This document shows positions 8,545 through 16,070 of a DNA stretch of 64,000 nucleotides, piece after piece. Source of the DNA: Pseudomonas sp. SCA2728.1_7 (GTDB taxonomy: Bacteria; Pseudomonadota; Gammaproteobacteria; Pseudomonadales; Pseudomonadaceae); assembly GCF_018138145.1 (NCBI RefSeq), contig NZ_CP073104.1:248001-312000 (forward strand), in the 5' to 3' direction. The position numbers were made by a program, and so were the translations under genes. Below the pieces are notes generated by a model. The model saw only the letters and a program-made list of their open reading frames with translations. It did no database searches and was not told where the DNA came from. How positions within the stretch are numbered: the first letter of the stretch is position 1; every line of letters begins with the position of its first letter.

Positions 8545-9552
8545 ATGTCAGTTCATCCGATTCTGTTTCTGGGCGGCTCCGGCGCCATCGGCCACCGTTC
8601 TGCCAAAGCGTTGCGCGCCGCGCACCCCGACGTACCGTTACTGATCGGCGGCCGCGACCTGGCCAAGGCTCAACAAGCCGCCGAGGAAATGGGCGGGGCG
8701 CAGGGCGTAGTCATTGATCCTTCTGCCGATGACTTGGGGCTGGGTGATCGCCCGATCAGCGCCGTGGCGGTTTTCTACATGGATCATTCCCTTGCCGGGC
8801 TGCGTTTTGCGCAGCAGCGCAAGGTGCCGCACTTGAGCATTTCGTCCGGCATTTTCGAGATTGCGCCGCAAATCGCCAGTTACATCCATCGCCCTGACGC
8901 GTCGCCCATCGTGCTGGGTTACGAGTGGATGGTGGGCGCGACGACGGTGGCGGCGCTGCACATTGCTGAGGCGTTTTCCCGGGTGCGCGATATCCGCATT
9001 GATGCGTTGGTTGACGAGCAGGACGGCGGCGGGCCGGCCGTGGCCAAAGATTTTGAACACTTGAGCAAAATGCTGCCCGCCGCCCTGACGCGGCGCGATG
9101 GCAATTACATCTGGCGTGAAGGTGAGGAGCAGAACGTCAGCTTCCGTGCGGTGGACGGCACATCGATGCAAGCCTCTGGCTTCTCGTCCATTGATGTTAC
9201 CGGGCTGGCTGCCGCCACCGATGCGCCAAATGTGCAGTTCAATCTGGCCAGCGGGGTGAGTTCTTCGCGGCGCGCGGGTCGGCCGATGTCGACCGAAATT
9301 CTCATCGAAATGGTCGGCGAGGATCGCCAGGGTCGGACGTTGCACACACGTCATGCCGTCGTTCACCCGGCAGGCGCCGCAGCGTTGACAGGGCTCAGTG
9401 TGGCCATGTTGCTGGAACGACTGCTTGGGCTGGATGGCAAACCACCCACTCCGGCAGGTCTGTACTTCCCTTATCAGTTGCTCGATGCCGGTGCGTATCT
9501 GGAGCGTTTGAGTAAAGAGGGCGGTGAGTTGCTTGAATTGAAAGTGCGGTAA
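8545..9552 (+). CDS. NAD(P)-dependent saccharopine dehydrogenase-like oxidoreductase
   Basis: A 335-residue protein starting ILFLGGSGAIGHRSAKAL, a Rossmann GxxGxxG, then LLIGGRDLAKAQQAAEEMGG, an NADP-type second strand. GAGG lies upstream of ATG 8545. The later part (ISSGIFEIAPQIASYIHRP, HAVVHPAGAAALTGLSVAMLLERLLG) resembles saccharopine-dehydrogenase/short-chain-like reductases. It shares its general architecture with 2311-3438, but the two are clearly separate lineages. Substrate unknown. It stands alone, ending in a strong terminator hairpin at 9591-9622. Confidence 0.75.
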   Translation: MSVHPILFLGGSGAIGHRSAKALRAAHPDVPLLIGGRDLAKAQQAAEEMGGAQGVVIDPSADDLGLGDRPISAVAVFYMDHSLAGLRFAQQRKVPHLSISSGIFEIAPQIASYIHRPDASPIVLGYEWMVGATTVAALHIAEAFSRVRDIRIDALVDEQDGGGPAVAKDFEHLSKMLPAALTRRDGNYIWREGEEQNVSFRAVDGTSMQASGFSSIDVTGLAAATDAPNVQFNLASGVSSSRRAGRPMSTEILIEMVGEDRQGRTLHTRHAVVHPAGAAALTGLSVAMLLERLLGLDGKPPTPAGLYFPYQLLDAGAYLERLSKEGGELLELKVR

Positions 9553-9590
9553 GGAAATTTCTTTCGTTAATGCCGACCGTTCTGATAGAT

Positions 9591-9622
9591 CCGCTGGCGA
9601 GCCTTGATGTGCTCGCCAGCGG
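9591..9622. terminator. bidirectional terminator hairpin
   Basis: CCGCTGGCGAGC (9591-9602) and GCTCGCCAGCGG (9611-9622) form a perfect 12-bp stem with an 8-base loop between two convergent genes. Confidence 0.7.
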
Positions 9623-9632
9623 TCATTTACCC

Positions 9633-10025
9633 TCACGGCGACTGCCAAGCCCCGCCCTCCGCAACAGGCACCTCACCCAGATCATAAGGGTTGACCCCTT
9701 CAAGACAGCCGACATTGAAACCAAACTCATGCGGATTGGTGCTGCGTCGGTGATGTGTGTAGATCCCGCAGTTGCCGCAGAAAAAGTGCTCGGCCACTTG
9801 CTGGCCAAAGCTGTACTTTAATAACGCTGATTTACCGCGAACCACCTTCAGGTCAGCCGCCGGCACTGCCGCCACGATTGCGCCTCGGCGTTTGCAGAAC
9901 GAGCAGTCGCAGCGATGGGGCGGGGGCAGGCCGTCGGGCAAATGGATTTCGAGGATGACCGCACCGCAATGGCAACTCGCGCGATGGTCGCGGCGGATCA
10001 GCGTATTACCGATTTGTTTGAGCAT
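9633..10025 (-). CDS. GFA family protein (CENP-V/GFA zinc domain)
   Basis: A 130-residue protein with the glutathione-dependent formaldehyde-activating (GFA) fold. The zinc-binding cysteines appear as ASCHCGAV (residues ~17-24), HRCDCSFCKRRG (~37-48) and HFFCGNCGIYTHH (~80-92). Members bind zinc and sometimes S-hydroxymethyl-glutathione; most, like this one, have no proven substrate. It runs in the same direction as the DUF6555 gene immediately upstream (two-base gap), so the two are likely co-transcribed. Confidence 0.85.
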   Translation of the reverse strand: MLKQIGNTLIRRDHRASCHCGAVILEIHLPDGLPPPHRCDCSFCKRRGAIVAAVPAADLKVVRGKSALLKYSFGQQVAEHFFCGNCGIYTHHRRSTNPHEFGFNVGCLEGVNPYDLGEVPVAEGGAWQSP

Positions 10026-10027
10026 GG

Positions 10028-10276
10028 CTATGCCTCTGTCCAGTCCACGGTCGCCGTTTCACGCCACTTCACTTCGGTAATGCCAAAGCGCTCGGCCTGG
10101 GGTTTGGAGATGACCTTCAACGGTGGTTTGCCGGGTTTGGGAATTGGCGCGATGCCGGCATCGCAACTCGCCCAATGCCAGGCATCGGCATTGCGCATGG
10201 TTTTCGCGCGGATGACGAATGATTTTGGCTGGCCGTGAAGTTTGTATTCGATGACGAAGATGTCGACGTTGCTCAT
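10028..10276 (-). CDS. DUF6555 family protein, copy 1
   Basis: The 82-residue product starts at ATG 10276, which follows GGAGG at ideal spacing. The longer frame to 10330 is rejected. VDIFVIEYKLHGQPKSFVIRA is followed by helical residues and ERFGITEVKW. The same layout (YHIDYRFNGEPRTFLLEL ... KRVGITDIKVV) occurs in 31008-31244, so they are paralogues. The family is small, Pseudomonas-typical and of unknown function. It ends two bases before the GFA gene. Confidence 0.75.
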   Translation of the reverse strand: MSNVDIFVIEYKLHGQPKSFVIRAKTMRNADAWHWASCDAGIAPIPKPGKPPLKVISKPQAERFGITEVKWRETATVDWTEA

Positions 10277-10470
10277 GCGTTCCTCCTTACGCTCATACGC
10301 AAATGAGTTTTGCCGACAAAAAAAATTCAAAGGATTTTCGGAGTTTGTTTCAGGCTGCTGAGAATTGTTTTGAGTTGAACGGCTGGAGCGGGCGCAAGCC
10401 TAAAGATCAAGCCTTGCCGAGTAGACAAGGGGACGAAAAATCCAATCGATTTCAACCCCGGAGGTAGCCG

Positions 10471-10905
10471 TTGACCAAGACGATCAGTGCCAGGGATTTG
10501 AACATTCAGCTCAAGCACAACGATGACGGTTCCCTGTTCAAATGGCTGCTTGCCAGTTTCCTGATGGGCAAGCGGATACAGGCCGAAATCGCTGCAGAAG
10601 CCTATCGGGTGATTGCCGATAAACACGGGCGCGATACACCGCGCAAACTGGCCGCGTGCAGCCATCGTGAACTGGTCGCGATGCTCGGGGAAGCGCATTA
10701 CGTGCGTTATGACGAGACCACCGCCGTACGGCTTCACGCCTTGGCACGCCGGTTAAACGACGAGTACGCGGGCAAGGTCTGCCATATGGTCGAGGCCAGC
10801 GCTGATCGCCAGGCGTTTGAGAAACGGCTGGCGGAGTTCGACGGCATCGGTCCGAAAACCGTGGAAATCTTCATGCGCGAAGCAAGCGCTGTACTTGGCT
10901 TTTGA
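10471..10905 (+). CDS. small helix-hairpin-helix protein (HhH-GPD-like, no clear catalytic core)
   Basis: The start is TTG 10471, set by CCGGAGG seven bases upstream; no ATG fits better. The 144-residue product contains FDGIGPKTVEIFMREA near the C-terminus, a helix-hairpin-helix of the type used by endonuclease III-like glycosylases to grip DNA. The upstream helices (DGSLFKWLLASFLMGKRI, AYRVIADKHGRD) look like the N-terminal half of such domains. No iron-sulphur cysteines and no clear catalytic lysine can be seen, so a DNA-binding or repair accessory role is inference only. Confidence 0.7.
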   Translation: MTKTISARDLNIQLKHNDDGSLFKWLLASFLMGKRIQAEIAAEAYRVIADKHGRDTPRKLAACSHRELVAMLGEAHYVRYDETTAVRLHALARRLNDEYAGKVCHMVEASADRQAFEKRLAEFDGIGPKTVEIFMREASAVLGF

Positions 10906-10952
10906 TCGCAGGCAGCAATCCAGTCACGGTCACTGCCGGGATCATTCGAAGG

Positions 10953-11534
10953 CTACCTCACTCGACGACCAGAACGATTGATCGCCAACAGGCACAGCCC
11001 GACCAGCAATGCAGCGCCTGCAACCAGGAGCGCCGAAGGTTGCATCGGTTGGCGCAAGCCTGCTGCTGTGTGCCGCTGCGATATCGCCCGAGGTCGGGTT
11101 TCAATAGCTATTTCGTCAAGCGTCTGCAATGGCGTAACGACCTCTGCCTGAAACGGCATTTCCTCGATGCTCAGACGCAGGCCGTCTGTCAGCTCCAGTG
11201 TCCGTGCGGTGATAGTGCCGACGATTCTGTCCGGATAAACCGGTTCGCCATTGGGATCGAGTTGGTCATACAGGAATTTTTGCCCTTCAAGCCAGCCCAC
11301 GGCCGTTTGCAACTCGGGGCCCAGGTAATACTTGCCATCGAGGAAAAATCCGGAAAATTGCGGCGCGCGCTCGACGCTTTCAATGCGATAACGCTCACCC
11401 GGTTTCATACCGGTTTCAGGGGCAATCATGGTCAATCCCTCCGCTGTAGGTTCAGCGGTAGAGAACAGGGAGCGACCGTCGTTCCATGTAAAGGAGGAAA
11501 GGTAGCGGTTGTCTTGATCAACAGCCTGGATCAT
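10953..11534 (-). CDS. hypothetical protein with C-terminal membrane anchor
   Basis: The 193-residue protein begins directly after the stop of the HEAT-repeat gene (TGA then ATG), so translation is probably coupled. The first ~150 residues are beta-rich with several turns (GERYRIESVER, SGFFLDGKYYLGPELQTAVGWLEGQKFLYDQLD). One hydrophobic helix near the C-terminus (ALLVAGAALLVGLCLLAI) is followed by basic residues. This suggests a tail-anchored inner-membrane protein with its domain in the cytoplasm. No family recognised. Confidence 0.65.
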   Translation of the reverse strand: MIQAVDQDNRYLSSFTWNDGRSLFSTAEPTAEGLTMIAPETGMKPGERYRIESVERAPQFSGFFLDGKYYLGPELQTAVGWLEGQKFLYDQLDPNGEPVYPDRIVGTITARTLELTDGLRLSIEEMPFQAEVVTPLQTLDEIAIETRPRAISQRHTAAGLRQPMQPSALLVAGAALLVGLCLLAINRSGRRVR

Positions 11535-12884
11535 TCAGGAGAGCAAACGTACGCCTGAGCGGATCAGTCCCTTTGCCGTCAACTCCCGAATTTTTTCCCG
11601 CAGTGTTTCGCGCTCTGCCTTCGGTGTTACCGGATCGACAACCAGATATTGCCTGTCGCACCACGATTCGATTTGGCCGATCCAGTAGGTTTGTCCGACG
11701 TGCCCCGTGTCGAGGCGGCTTAACAAGTAGCCGACTTGTTGCCAGGTCGGCAGCAGTTGGAAAGTGGCGCTGCGCCGCGCCAACGGGAGTTCATGCCAGT
11801 CTTGATCAAGTTTGGCTTTCACTCCACGGATCAACAGCGGCCAGGACACTTTGTCCAGTCGCGCAATCACCACCGAAAAAACTTTATCCGACGGATCGTC
11901 GAGTGCCGCGAACAGTTCAGGCAATTGATCATCGCGAAGCAGGCGCGCGGCGGCTTGTCGCACGGTAACAAAAGCCGAGCGTAATGCGCGGGCGTGCCAG
12001 TGCTCTGGCAACGTGCCAGCGAGTTCAGTGGTCAGGCCGATCACGCCCAGCCAGTGTTGTTTTGCCGTGGGTAACGGCTGACTCAAGCGCTCGGCGAGGA
12101 CCGCGTGCGCATCAACGTCGTTACGCGGTGCCGCCCACAGCGCCAGATTGCGGACGGCAGGTGACACATCCAACAAGGCTTCGTGCAGTACAGGTTTCGG
12201 ATCGGCGAGTAGCGGCAGCAGCGCATGAAGCACACGCACACGGATTTTGCCGCCGGGCCGTGACATCGCTTCAAGGAGCAACGGCAGACTTTGCGGCGCC
12301 GGCAACATTGCAGTCGCCGACACCGCCATCAAACGTACGGTCAACTCGCGATGAGCTAAAGCGCTGCGGAGTAGGGTTTCGGGGTTCTCAGGATTTTCCA
12401 GCAACAGCGTAAACAGGTAACGCGCGGCTTTGCCTTGGCGATCCAAGAAATCGGCGTACACCTCGTCCCGGCATTTCGCCGATTGCAGCATTGCGCGAAC
12501 CGTCGATAAGGTCTGGCTGTGGTCGACTCGGCGTTGCGCTGCCAATGCCATCAAGGGTTCGAGAGCGGACAACCAGGCCTGGGTATGAACAGGGGAGAGG
12601 TAGTGTTGCAGGCCCGCCGCCGCCAATTCGCGCACCTGCGGGACCCAATCGTTCAGGCGTTCGATCAACACCGCCAATGCTTCGGCAGACGCTTGCCTGC
12701 ACATTTCTCGCACAGCGACTTCACGAACAAAACCGTTGGCGTGATTACTTACGTCTGCCCATGTGCCGGTGCTGCCGACGTGAGCGAGTATTTCCAGCGC
12801 GTCGTTGCGTCGGAAGTCCTCATAAGTGGCAGGCTGTCCTTGCTTGCGTGCCAACCGGGTCAGCCAGTCTTGTGTGGTGTTCAT
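11535..12884 (-). CDS. HEAT-repeat protein
   Basis: Read from ATG 12884 the product is 449 residues; the in-frame extension to 13133 crosses a palindromic intergenic region and is rejected. It is almost entirely helical, with repeating pairs such as NGFVREVAVREMCRQASAEALAVLIERL, DWVPQVRELAAAGL, HRELTVRLMAVSATAML, GGKIRVRVLHALLPLLADP and SPAVRNLALWAAP, which are HEAT/armadillo-type repeats. Such scaffolds bind proteins or phycobilin lyase-type partners. The tight coupling to the membrane-anchored protein at 10953-11534 suggests that they act together. Function unknown. Confidence 0.7.
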   Translation of the reverse strand: MNTTQDWLTRLARKQGQPATYEDFRRNDALEILAHVGSTGTWADVSNHANGFVREVAVREMCRQASAEALAVLIERLNDWVPQVRELAAAGLQHYLSPVHTQAWLSALEPLMALAAQRRVDHSQTLSTVRAMLQSAKCRDEVYADFLDRQGKAARYLFTLLLENPENPETLLRSALAHRELTVRLMAVSATAMLPAPQSLPLLLEAMSRPGGKIRVRVLHALLPLLADPKPVLHEALLDVSPAVRNLALWAAPRNDVDAHAVLAERLSQPLPTAKQHWLGVIGLTTELAGTLPEHWHARALRSAFVTVRQAAARLLRDDQLPELFAALDDPSDKVFSVVIARLDKVSWPLLIRGVKAKLDQDWHELPLARRSATFQLLPTWQQVGYLLSRLDTGHVGQTYWIGQIESWCDRQYLVVDPVTPKAERETLREKIRELTAKGLIRSGVRLLS

Positions 12885-12972
12885 CGGGCAGTGCGTCCTT
12901 GCGGGGGCAAATTGTTTTGCGCAAAAGCGTCTGCCTACGCGACTGGCGCCCGAGCACAAAATATCTTCGCTG

Positions 12973-13023
12973 CCATCCGGGCAGTGCGACGAGCCACGGC
13001 TCGTCGCCATGATTCCGGATGGA
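12973..13023. repeat. nested inverted repeats upstream of HEAT gene
   Basis: CCATCCGG (12973-12980) pairs with CCGGATGG (13016-13023). Inside it GCGACGAGCC (12986-12995) pairs with GGCTCGTCGC (12998-13007). This gives a long two-part hairpin in the intergenic region 12885-13089. Confidence 0.7.
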
Positions 13024-13043
13024 TTGTCCATGGCCCAGACACG

Positions 13044-13071
13044 CCTTCGCCCGACACAGGCCGGGCGAAGG
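13044..13071 (-). terminator. terminator-like hairpin after MBL gene
   Basis: CCTTCGCCCG (13044-13053) and CGGGCGAAGG (13062-13071) form a perfect stem just downstream of the MBL gene on the minus strand. No T-run follows, so termination is likely but not certain. Confidence 0.5.
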
Positions 13072-13089
13072 TGCACAACGCAATCGCGA

Positions 13090-14019
13090 TCAATAATCCC
13101 AGATCGCCGGAATCCAGCGAAACGCCTCGCCATTCACGGCAACACGGCCCACCGATGGAAACGGCAGGTGCGTGGCGACAAACAGTTCGCCACTGGCCGC
13201 AGCTTCCTGCAATAGCCGGACGCGCACGCGCACCGCTTCATTCGGGTCGTGCTCGAAGCCGTTGTGCCAGTCCGGGTGGTCGAAGGCCACCGGGAACAGG
13301 GCGTCGCCGGCGAAGGTCAGGCGTTCGTCGCCGGAGCTCACGTAGACCACGCAGTGGCCCGGGGTGTGGCCGCCGGTGAGTTTGGCGACGACGCCAGGGG
13401 CGACTTCGAACGCGTCTTCGAAGATGCGCAGTTTGCTTTGATATTGCTGGATGAACGCGTTGGCGGTGGAGCGCAATACATCCGGCACCGGTGCGGGCAT
13501 GTCGGTATAAGTGAAGTCCGGCGAGGTCCAGAAGTCGACTTCGGTGGCGGTGACGTGGATGCGCACGTCGTCGTGCAGACGGTTTTTCACCGTGTCGACA
13601 AGCAGGCCGCCGATGTGGTCCATGTGCATGTGGGTGATCACGATGTCGGTGACATCGCGTAGGTCGATACCGGCCGCCGCGAGGCGTTTGGGAAATTGTC
13701 CGGCGCGGGGGAAACCGGGGAACTGCCCGCCGAGGCCGGCGTCGACGAGGATCACCTGTTCGCCGCTACGCACCACCAGCACGTTGAGTGCCCAGTCGAA
13801 TGCGTCGGGGCCCAGATACATCTCCTTGAACCACGCAGCACGGGCTTCGGGATCGGCGTTGGTCGACATGGTCTGGGTCGGCAGCGGCAGGACGCCGTCG
13901 CTGATCACCATCACGTCGATGTCACCCAGGCGCAGCGCGTAGCGCGACGGCACCAGTTCTTCGGGCGGGGTTTGCAGGGTGGCGCTATTGGCGGTGAATG
14001 AATCCAGATGCACGGTCAT
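13090..14019 (-). CDS. MBL-fold metallo-hydrolase (lactonase-like)
   Basis: ATG 14019 follows AAGGAG. The 309-residue protein carries the metallo-beta-lactamase metal site THMHMDHIGG (HxHxDH, residues ~130-139), then GGHTPGHCVVYVSSG, FAGDALFPV (third-ligand Asp) and a late VATHLPFPSVG His. By family it hydrolyses an ester or lactone using two metal ions; the layout resembles N-acyl-homoserine-lactone lactonase-like and arylsulfatase-like members. It ends before a hairpin. The flavoprotein gene lies 52 bases upstream in the same direction, so the two may be one operon. Confidence 0.85.
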   Translation of the reverse strand: MTVHLDSFTANSATLQTPPEELVPSRYALRLGDIDVMVISDGVLPLPTQTMSTNADPEARAAWFKEMYLGPDAFDWALNVLVVRSGEQVILVDAGLGGQFPGFPRAGQFPKRLAAAGIDLRDVTDIVITHMHMDHIGGLLVDTVKNRLHDDVRIHVTATEVDFWTSPDFTYTDMPAPVPDVLRSTANAFIQQYQSKLRIFEDAFEVAPGVVAKLTGGHTPGHCVVYVSSGDERLTFAGDALFPVAFDHPDWHNGFEHDPNEAVRVRVRLLQEAAASGELFVATHLPFPSVGRVAVNGEAFRWIPAIWDY

Positions 14020-14071
14020 GGTGTTCTCCTTGTACTCAGGCAAGACATCGGTTCGAGGTTGAAGGGGGCGA

Positions 14072-15274
14072 TCAAGCCACCGGAATTGCCGGGTCGGCAG
14101 CGGCCAGCGCGGCGCTACGCTCGGCGGCCGGCGGGTAGATCCACACGCTGTTGATTTGCGTCTTCAATTCTTTGGCTTCGGCTTTCACCAGTTTCAGTTG
14201 GCGATCCCAGCCCTCGGTGTACACGGCGCCCCAGGCACCCAGGTCAAGGCAGGTAACGTACTTCGGCTGACGGTAAGTGGTTGGCGCCACGCCGAGCAGA
14301 TCGGCGACGGCGTTGTTGCCAGCGTGACGACCGAGGCTGATGGCGTGCTGGCAAGACATCACCGAGAAGTTACCGACGTCGTCGGTGGCGGCGCGGGCGA
14401 CATCGCCGGCGGCGAATACGTGATCGAGACCTTGCACTTTGAGGTTGCCATCGACGTGCAGACGACCCTGGACGTCGCGTTCGGCGTTGAGCTGTTCAGT
14501 CAATGGACTGGCGCGGAAACCCACGGTCCAGATCACCGTGTTGCTTTCGATGTGGCGGCCATCGGCGAGGGTTACGCCGTTGGCATCCACGCCGGCGACC
14601 GAGGCGTCGACGATCCACTCGATGCCCAGTTCTTTCGAGGCTTCGATGATGGACGGGCGAATCCCGTCGCCCATGGTCGCGGCGATGTCTTTGCTGCGAT
14701 CAACGATGATCACTCGAACGTCTTGACCCTCACCCAGAATGGCGCGCAAACGGGCCGGCATTTCGGTCGCGGTTTCGATCCCGGTGAATCCTCCGCCGGC
14801 GATGACCACCGTGTTGCGGGCCTTGCTGGCCGGCTGACTGGCCAGCGAGATCAGGTGGCGTTCCAGCCGCGCCGACGATTCGATCTGGTCAACGTCGAAG
14901 GCATGTTCTTTCAGACCCGGCACTGGCGGACGGGCCAGTTGGCTGCCGCTGGCCAGCACCAGGCGATCGTAAAAAAGTTCGCCCGGGCGACCGTTTTCAT
15001 CGCGATAGCCGACGCGACGTGCCTGGCCATCGATGCTTTCAGCGGTGCCTTTGACGAAGCGCACACCGACAGCGTCGAACAGCGCGTCGAGCGGCGCATA
15101 CATGCTGTGCACGTCGGGTTCGTAGAAACGCGGACGGATGCGCAGTTCGGCTTGCGGGGCGAGCAGAGTGATCTCCACGTCGTGACGGTCATGCATGTCC
15201 AGCAAACGCGCGGCGCTCAACGTGCTCCAGAGTCCGCCGAACCCTGCACCGATCACCAATAATTGCTGTTTCAT
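14072..15274 (-). CDS. NAD(P)/FAD-dependent oxidoreductase (type II NADH dehydrogenase-like)
   Basis: A 400-residue flavoprotein. The FAD Rossmann fold is at the N-terminus (LLVIGAGFGGLWSTLSAARLL), the NAD(P)H fold is around residue 160 (NTVVIAGGGFTGIETATEM), and the FAD-closing motif is DHVFAAGDVARA. This is the pyridine-nucleotide-disulphide oxidoreductase 2 layout of NDH-2-like enzymes, which pass electrons from NAD(P)H to a quinone or small acceptor. No C-terminal membrane helix is evident. It lies in the same direction as the MBL hydrolase, and a receiver-only regulator lies ~300 bases upstream. Confidence 0.85.
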   Translation of the reverse strand: MKQQLLVIGAGFGGLWSTLSAARLLDMHDRHDVEITLLAPQAELRIRPRFYEPDVHSMYAPLDALFDAVGVRFVKGTAESIDGQARRVGYRDENGRPGELFYDRLVLASGSQLARPPVPGLKEHAFDVDQIESSARLERHLISLASQPASKARNTVVIAGGGFTGIETATEMPARLRAILGEGQDVRVIIVDRSKDIAATMGDGIRPSIIEASKELGIEWIVDASVAGVDANGVTLADGRHIESNTVIWTVGFRASPLTEQLNAERDVQGRLHVDGNLKVQGLDHVFAAGDVARAATDDVGNFSVMSCQHAISLGRHAGNNAVADLLGVAPTTYRQPKYVTCLDLGAWGAVYTEGWDRQLKLVKAEAKELKTQINSVWIYPPAAERSAALAAADPAIPVA

Positions 15275-15490
15275 AATGTGCTCCCTGACGCTGATGGATG
15301 GATAAACCGAGTCGTGGTTTCGACTCTGGCGCGACGATCACTGGCCGCCGCAAACCGCTTGCCGTACTGCATGGCGGTTAGTCGCCCGCTGTCGAAAACA
15401 ATGCTACGGCGTGAGGGCTGTGGGCGCAGTTGTCCATCGGTGTGCGTCGATTACGCATGTGTTGAAGGGGGGTATACGAAGGTATCGACT
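15275..15490. other. intergenic region, promoter region of flavoprotein gene expected
   Basis: About 215 bases with no convincing gene. No confident promoter can be picked. The region ends in the inverted repeat at 15491-15574. Confidence 0.4.
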
Positions 15491-15574
15491 GTGGGAGCTG
15501 CCGAAGGCTGCGATCTTTTGATCTTGCTTTTAAAAGGCAACAGCAAAAGATCGCAGCCTTCGCAGCTCCTACAC
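15491..15574. repeat. long inverted repeat (GTGGGAGCTGCCGAAGGCTGC family)
   Basis: Arms 15491-15520 and 15544-15574 are near-perfect reverse complements around a ~23-base centre. It is the dispersed Pseudomonas hairpin GTGGGAGCTGC...GCGATCTTTT, placed just after the receiver-only regulator gene. It may also end transcription. Confidence 0.85.
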
Positions 15575-15940
15575 GGGAGGGGTTTTACTCAGGGCTTGTT
15601 TGATATGGCTAAGCAAGTCATCGGCCTGGAAGGGCTTGGGCAGGCAAGCCACCACTTCGGGGACTCGGGTGTTCACGTCATCGGGATGAGCAGTGACGAA
15701 AATCACCGGAATGCGCAAGCCTTGCGCGCGCAACGCTTCAAGGAGTTCCAGTCCGCTCATGCCGGGCATCTGGATATCGGAAATCAGGCAGTGCACCTGC
15801 GCAAGGTCTGTCGATGCAAGGAACGCGCGGGCGCCGCAATAGGTCTGCACTCGGTAGCCACTGGCGCGCAGCAAGCTTGCCAGCGCACTGCGAATGGCCT
15901 TGTCGTCGTCCACCACTGCAATGACAACCGTGTTGTGCAT
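15569..15940 (-). CDS. receiver-only response regulator
   Basis: ATG 15940 gives a 123-residue stand-alone receiver domain. It has the acidic pair in AVVDDDKAIR, the phospho-acceptor Asp in CLISDIQMPGMSG (residue ~55), the conserved Thr in VIFVTAHPD, and Lys in CLPKPFQADDL. The sequence is of the FixJ-receiver kind with no output domain. It probably relays or competes for phosphate in the nearby pathway (FixJ-type regulator at 17288 and sensor kinase at 17998). The AraC gene lies upstream in the same direction. An 18-bp palindrome at 16017-16034 precedes it. Confidence 0.85.
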   Translation of the reverse strand: MHNTVVIAVVDDDKAIRSALASLLRASGYRVQTYCGARAFLASTDLAQVHCLISDIQMPGMSGLELLEALRAQGLRIPVIFVTAHPDDVNTRVPEVVACLPKPFQADDLLSHIKQALSKTPPV

Positions 15941-16016
15941 AGGGCTCCCTGGTCGGATGGGCACGTATGGCGACTCCTGTCGTCCTTCCACCATACGCCG
16001 TCCGCACCGGCGCAAA

Positions 16017-16034
16017 ACTATACCTAGGTATAGT
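16017..16034. promoter_or_regulatory. 18-bp perfect palindrome, likely operator
   Basis: ACTATACCTAGGTATAGT is a perfect palindrome 77 bases upstream of the receiver gene (minus strand). Dyads of this size around TACCNNGGTA suit a FixJ/NarL-type (LuxR-HTH) dimer. The FixJ-type regulator of this cluster is the obvious candidate to bind it; that is inference. Confidence 0.55.
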
Positions 16035-16070
16035 CGGTCGAGCCCCTTTGGCCCTCAGCCGTTCCGGCCA

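Noticed and set aside
14156..15262. 368-residue plus-strand frame opposite the flavoprotein
   Set aside because: The minus strand carries clear FAD and NAD motifs; the plus frame has none.
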